From positions 817,446-881,445 of the forward strand of contig CH003416.1 of the NCBI GenBank assembly GCA_000149265.1: 64,000 nucleotides of DNA, read 5' to 3'. Shown here in pieces: positions 59,783 to 64,000 of the stretch. The position numbers were made by a program, and so were the translations under genes. The notes under the pieces were generated by a model. That model was not told the DNA's origin. It searched no databases and saw nothing but the letters and a program-made list of their open reading frames with translations. The stretch comes from Ciona savignyi. Its lineage: Eukaryota; Chordata; Ascidiacea; Phlebobranchia; Cionidae. Position 1 is the stretch's first letter; each line of letters begins with the position of its first letter.

Positions 59783-62700
59783 ATGCATCGACAATCTCAC
59801 AAAATGAGCCTTGGCGGCCGAGATTCAATGCAGGGTAGCAGTGTGAAGAAGGCACGGACAAGCAGTGCAACTCCTTTAATGAGATCTGTAAAAAGGCAAC
59901 CGGTCTCAATGTCAGGTAACCTTATACCCAGATACAACAATTTGTGTTACTTCAATTTACCTACAGTATTTTGTCTATCTGTGCATGATTTGTTCACCAT
60001 ATTTTAACTCTTTCCCTCCCAACTCGCCATATATCGCGAGTTGGTGGTAAAACATGGCATCCCGACTGTACATAAATGGGTGCAAATCTAAAAAACGATT
60101 TCTCCGCAATGCGTAATGGTAGAGACCTCAGCTATGGCTCATTCGATCAAGGAAACCCTATATTTTATTCTCTGTGATTATCGTGGAGAAATATTAAAAA
60201 TGCGAGGAGTGATAGCCTTTCTTTTTCAAGGCTTCGCCTCTTATTTCTATCGATTTTACACGAATTTACATGTGACTAACTCAGCCAATAGGAGTCGTGT
60301 TAACTTGCAGATAAGCTCTTTTTGTCAAGCAAGTCTTTCTTTACATTCTCTGTGAATTTCGTGCCGTTGAGATAAAAAGGAGAGCGTTGGTGACGTTTTC
60401 GCAGCAGGCGGTTATGCTTCGTGTTCACCAAAGCATGAATCCAGCTGGGCCTGCTGAGCGCACGATAAGGAAAAAGGCGGCGAGACTAGCTAGTTCGGTG
60501 TGCCCTGCTTTGAAGAATATTGGATATAGTATTTGCGTTTGTTTGGTTTTGTATGCCCTTTTTACACTTCCTTCACTGTTCTTTTTTATACTTTTTACTA
60601 TTTTAGTTCTACAAAACTAAAAACTTCAATGCGTTTTGGTTCAAGTTTTCATAATATAGTCAGAAAAAAGGGAAATTTCAATTACAAATAGTAAAAAAAC
60701 TACTGAAGATAGAAATACAGTTCGAATTTTCCTGAGTACAAAAACTATTAGACAATCTACATTCCAATTTTCATCTCATTTGGGCATTCCAATAATAAGT
60801 GAGTATTTCGTTTGTCAGTGCACCTCAAATTTTTCAAAGTCGAGCAGAATTTTCTTTGCATAAAAAGTGGTGTTCACTAAAGTTTACATAATATATTCTT
60901 TATTAGAGGTAGATTTTAGATGTGCAGCTTGTTTAAAAGAGGGATAAATTATCTTTCCAACCATACTAAATATTAAATCATAGCATAAACTTTAGAAAAA
61001 CTGTGCTAATTTGAAAATGACTAAAAATTGTAAAAAACACTGCGGGACAGCATGTTTGAATTAATGCATTTGGCCGGGAGTGAAAGAGTTAATAATGGTG
61101 CATACACTAGTTTGACTGGTTAGCTCTTTGGCTAAGTACATTGCCTTTAACCAAAGGGTTGCAGATTCGAAACTGGTCGCTAGCTAGTAGGTAGTGTCCA
61201 TTAGCACGGCACTTAACGGACATTGCCTAATCTCAGCTGATTAAAGGGTTCTACTAAATTGAAGGAATCATGCTAAATCACACACTACAATATCTATTGT
61301 AACCCTGACAGTTGGCGCCAGATAATCTAAAAATTGCTATATTTAACCCCTCTTGGTTTCCCATTTATGGGGATAAACATGAATATCATATCACATCAAA
61401 AAACATGCTTTGAATTAAGCAATTTCAGGAATAGTTCAGTGTGTATAATATCACTGCATTGTGCATTATGCTATACGGCGTTGACCATAACAATACGGTG
61501 ATGATGTACCGGTACTGCACTTTATGTTATTAACCGAATGTTTGAAGCACGCGCTTTTTGTGTGTCTATAAGTACTATCACATCGAACTGTCATTCACTT
61601 GTTGGATCGAAATCAGCTACTGACTTGGTTGCATATTTAGCTGAGCAATTTAAAGGACTTTTCCTGAGCCCATTAACTTTTAGAATGAAACAAAACTCAG
61701 GGTTCGAATTAAGGGATCGCGAATCGCTATTCGCGAACCGTTTTTTAAAGTTCGCGAATTACAAAATTTAACAAAATCGCTAAAATATAAATTACCGTTA
61801 CTGATTTCGCGCACTTTTAATAATAAATCATCAACACGTTAATATAACATCGTTTACCTTTAACATAACATTTAACAATGGAATTACTATTACATTTATT
61901 TGCCTTGCCTTTACTCTGCATTATTGACGCATAATAAGAATTTCTACCACAACGCAACAATAGCCATTATGCGTTATTATACCACGATTTCTTTATTTAT
62001 GATTGGCGGAGATGCAACACACCCCTTTATAATAAGGTTATATAGTGTTTTAACAAGTAAGATTACTCGTTTCAAAGGCTTCGTTTTGTCGATATTCGTC
62101 CTATCCTACACGCATTAACTTACGATACGTTTATTGTAGTTTATCATTACTACTTTATAACGGTACTGTTTACTTAATGAATTATCTTTCTGGCTTTAAA
62201 GATTAGTTTGAGAGGTTCTGAAACCACATTCTAAGGCAATTTAACATGGGTAATGCGCGAAAACGATTTTCTCCTAACCCACGCATTTCGCGAATCGTTT
62301 TAAAATCGTTACTTCGAACCTTGAAACTTGGCATTATCATATTTAACCTAAAGGACTAAAATAGCTTCAGCTACTGGTCTGTAGGCAGTAATCTGGTGAT
62401 GATGGTGATAAATCAATAGACGTATTGGGTTTTTTCTCATAGGTTATCCAACAATAACCGTGTATAAGTATTTTAATGTGGATTTCCTCATTTAGCAGGT
62501 TAGCAATAACCCACCATATATCCTCTTATATTAGAGTGAATTCTCCCCCAATCCTTAACCCTTCAATGCAAAGGTTTTATCAATGAACATCAATTCCAGG
62601 AAACCAACGACAATCCTATGTGGCACAAGAGCATCAACTAATCACAGACGACCGACCGATTAAAAACAAAGCTTACATGAAACGATGTGTTATGGACCTC

Positions 62701-63229
62701 ATACATGTAATGTTTGAATTATTTTTTTCCACATAGTGGTGTAGTGACAAAATAAATAACTATGGTTAAAATATGCAGAAAACAGTAAAGTAAGGAGATT
62801 GCGATGTGCACTACTAAAAAAAAGTTGTTTAGATATTAGGTTCAATAATAATTAATTCCGAATTAAAATTATTTATGTGAAACTTTAAAATTTAGTTGTA
62901 AGAGTAGCCAGACAACTGTCAGTTTTAAATTTTTGTTTGTGCAGAAAAGCTATCTGCTACAATTTTGCATTTTTAAGGTTTGATGATTGTGATGATACAC
63001 TCCCTCCAATAAGAGTTTCCCTTGTACTAAGTTCCTTTTAATTAACTGATGTCCAATTCTTTCAGCTTTTAACCGACTTGGGTTACCCCAACACAGTTTA
63101 CCCGAAAATGATGAACCCCCCGACAAACCGCGAATATCAACGGATTCTTCAATTCCTTGTCACCACGATATGCAACCATCACATGGACAAACCCGATGAG
63201 GACATGCTTCATTTGGTTAAGGCGCTTGG
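59783..63229 (+). CDS. NDC80: NDC80/HEC1 kinetochore protein, 5' part (continues past the window)
   Basis: NDC80 binds microtubules at the outer kinetochore as part of the NDC80-NUF2-SPC24-SPC25 complex. Exons visible: 59783-59915, 62600-62706, 63066-63229 (134 aa plus two bases), ending phase 2 at a GTAAAT donor; the rest lies to the right. The N-terminal basic tail (MHRQSHKMSLGGRDSMQGSS, then KKARTSS and MRSVKRQPVSM) resembles the Aurora B-regulated tail, with GGRDSMQ like GAGRLSMQ in human. The start of the calponin-homology-like domain is ITDDRPIKNKAYMKRCVMDL, then LLTDLGYPNTVYPKMMNPP and REYQRILQFLV, parallel to human DPRPLNDKAFIQQC and FLTENGYAHNVSMKSLQAP. ATG 59783 and an in-frame ATG eight codons downstream are both possible starts. 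Intron 1 is 2.7 kb and full of mobile elements. Confidence 0.88.
60008..61088. mobile_element. TTAA-flanked non-autonomous DNA element (piggyBac- or Kolobok-like)
   Basis: 1081 bp. It begins CTCTTTCCCTCCCAACTCGC and ends GGCCGGGAGTGAAAGAG, imperfect inverted repeats. TTAA flanks both sides (60004-60007 and 61089-61092). Internal ORFs (60116-60355, 60387-60620) have no transposase features. The TTAA site with CTCTTTCRCTCCC ends is closest to piggyBac-type MITEs; Kolobok cannot be excluded. In NDC80 intron 1. Confidence 0.7.
61108..61392 (+). repeat. SINE copy I, near full length
   Basis: Sense copy: TTTGACTGGTTAGCTCTTTG, GGCTAAGTACATTGCC, AGGGTTGCAGATTCGAAACT (box B-like), GGCACTTAACGGACATTGCC, TAAAGGGTTCTACTAAATTG, then tail TTTATGGGGATAAACATGAA and ATATCATATCA. 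It begins 16 bp after the TTAA of the preceding element. Confidence 0.75.
61698..62323. mobile_element. Palindromic CGCGAA-rich MITE-like element
   Basis: 626 bp. It starts CAGGGTTCGAATTAA and ends TTACTTCGAACCTTG, inverted repeats with subterminal CGCGAATCG/CGATTCGCG. Inside each end are several more (T)TCGCGAA motifs. The five bases AAACT occur immediately outside both ends (61693-61697, 62324-62328), a possible TSD; an 8-bp TSD is not seen. No transposase. Superfamily unsure (hAT-like CAGGG end, but wrong TSD length). Confidence 0.55.
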
Positions 63230-64000
63230 GTAAATTTACATAATTAAAACTGTGTCTTATTTTTGGTTGTGTTATAATTGATGGTTTGGAAGTAAACATA
63301 ATTCCCCAACCAGTGTCTCTATAAATATATGGCCAAAACCCAAGGCCTTTACTTAAGGACCACTGCCTAGCGGCCTAGCGCTTAAAGTAAAATGTTGCAT
63401 TTTAAGCTGTCTGGCTATTAGAGAAACCATTAATTTCCCACCCACCTATATAAAAAATTATAATTATGTTATATCCAAATTTTTACCTTAATATATTATT
63501 ATATACAGTACTAGACATAGGCGTAGAGTTTTGCAAATGGGCGGGACTGCAAAAAAATCGTTCGCGCGGCAGCGTGAAAAAAATGTTTAAAGTTACTTTT
63601 TATGTGCAATGTACACCCTTACAACTGTTTATTTAACTGTACACATAGTATGTATCAGTACGACAGTTCCTTTTTAAAATCTTGGAAACAGGAGCAATAC
63701 ATTAATACACGCGTCCAGAGTTCGTTTAGTCATTCAAAGGGAAACCACCACAGTTGCGACAGACGAAATAATCTTCGATTTCGACGATGGACTTTGTTTC
63801 CTGAAGCGTTTCGTGGACTATTTTAATGTCATTTAAATATGAAATATGTTACGTGAAGTGTAATGTGAACTAAGGCCAAAGTCCACAATACTTGACATGC
63901 GTTCGTCACGTGTAGGCCTATCATAATTCAAAACAATTTAGTTTTAATTTAAAAACATCCTGTTTTGTCTGGATACGTAATGAATACCAAAATGGACATA
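63230..64000 (+). other. NDC80 intron 3, open at the right edge
   Basis: AT-rich intron sequence after the GTAAAT donor. The next expected NDC80 residues (YPF-like) are not found before 64000. An ORF at 63602-63826 shows no family resemblance. Confidence 0.5.

Noticed and set aside
60116-60620. Two ORFs inside the TTAA-flanked element
   Set aside because: No transposase motif; hydrophobic low-complexity C-terminus; judged non-coding.
1-64000. Search for a multi-gene defence system, CRISPR array, operon, viral or LTR element
   Set aside because: None supported; the window is an ordinary animal gene region with DNA transposons and SINEs.

Overview
The window looks like nuclear DNA of a solitary ascidian of the Ciona type. 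It is AT-rich. Genes are small and multi-exon with mostly short introns. The protein families are metazoan or chordate (dual oxidase maturation factor, Na,K-ATPase beta, class A GPCR, sushi/CCP protein, death-domain protein, Gal/GalNAc/GlcNAc-type sulfotransferase, NDC80). In several genes a 3' splice site lies 5-41 bases before the start codon, as expected with spliced-leader trans-splicing. The species assignment is inference. Exon models were read by hand from GT/AG sites, reading phase and family resemblance.

Layout, left to right. 128-6235 (+): DUOXA, 9 exons, with a hAT-type MITE in intron 5. 8286-13979 (+): Na,K-ATPase beta with two alternative, homologous first exons. 17042-17804 (+): a small two-exon gene of unknown function. 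18501-25652 (-): a nine-exon rhodopsin-class peptide-receptor-like GPCR. 27109-29449: a large palindromic DNA transposon with TTAA target sites (Kolobok-like), carrying a THAP-domain ORF and, on the other strand, an ORF resembling the P2X7 C-terminal zinc-binding domain. 30214-40901 (+): a 15-exon secreted protein built from repeated [CCP]-[Cys-rich A]-[Cys-rich B] triplets, every intron phase 1. 45525-48780 (-): a protein with two tandem death domains. 50154-51378 (+): an orphan 7TM protein. 53105-57004 (+): a carbohydrate sulfotransferase, with a 100-base gap of N in intron 1. 59783 to beyond the right edge (+): the 5' part of NDC80.

The non-coding part is rich in short mobile elements. A tRNA-derived SINE family occurs in at least eight copies. 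Four hAT-like MITEs are present, three with perfect 8-bp target duplications. NDC80 intron 1 holds a TTAA-flanked element, a SINE and a CGCGAA-rich palindromic element. One hAT MITE lies inside a SINE, which lies inside an intron of the sushi gene next to a recent module duplication, so the relative order of events can be read. No retrovirus-like or LTR element, CRISPR array or rRNA gene was seen.

The genes do not form one pathway. DUOXA (H2O2 production), the modular sushi protein and the death-domain protein could all serve epithelial or immune functions, but that grouping is speculation from family membership.
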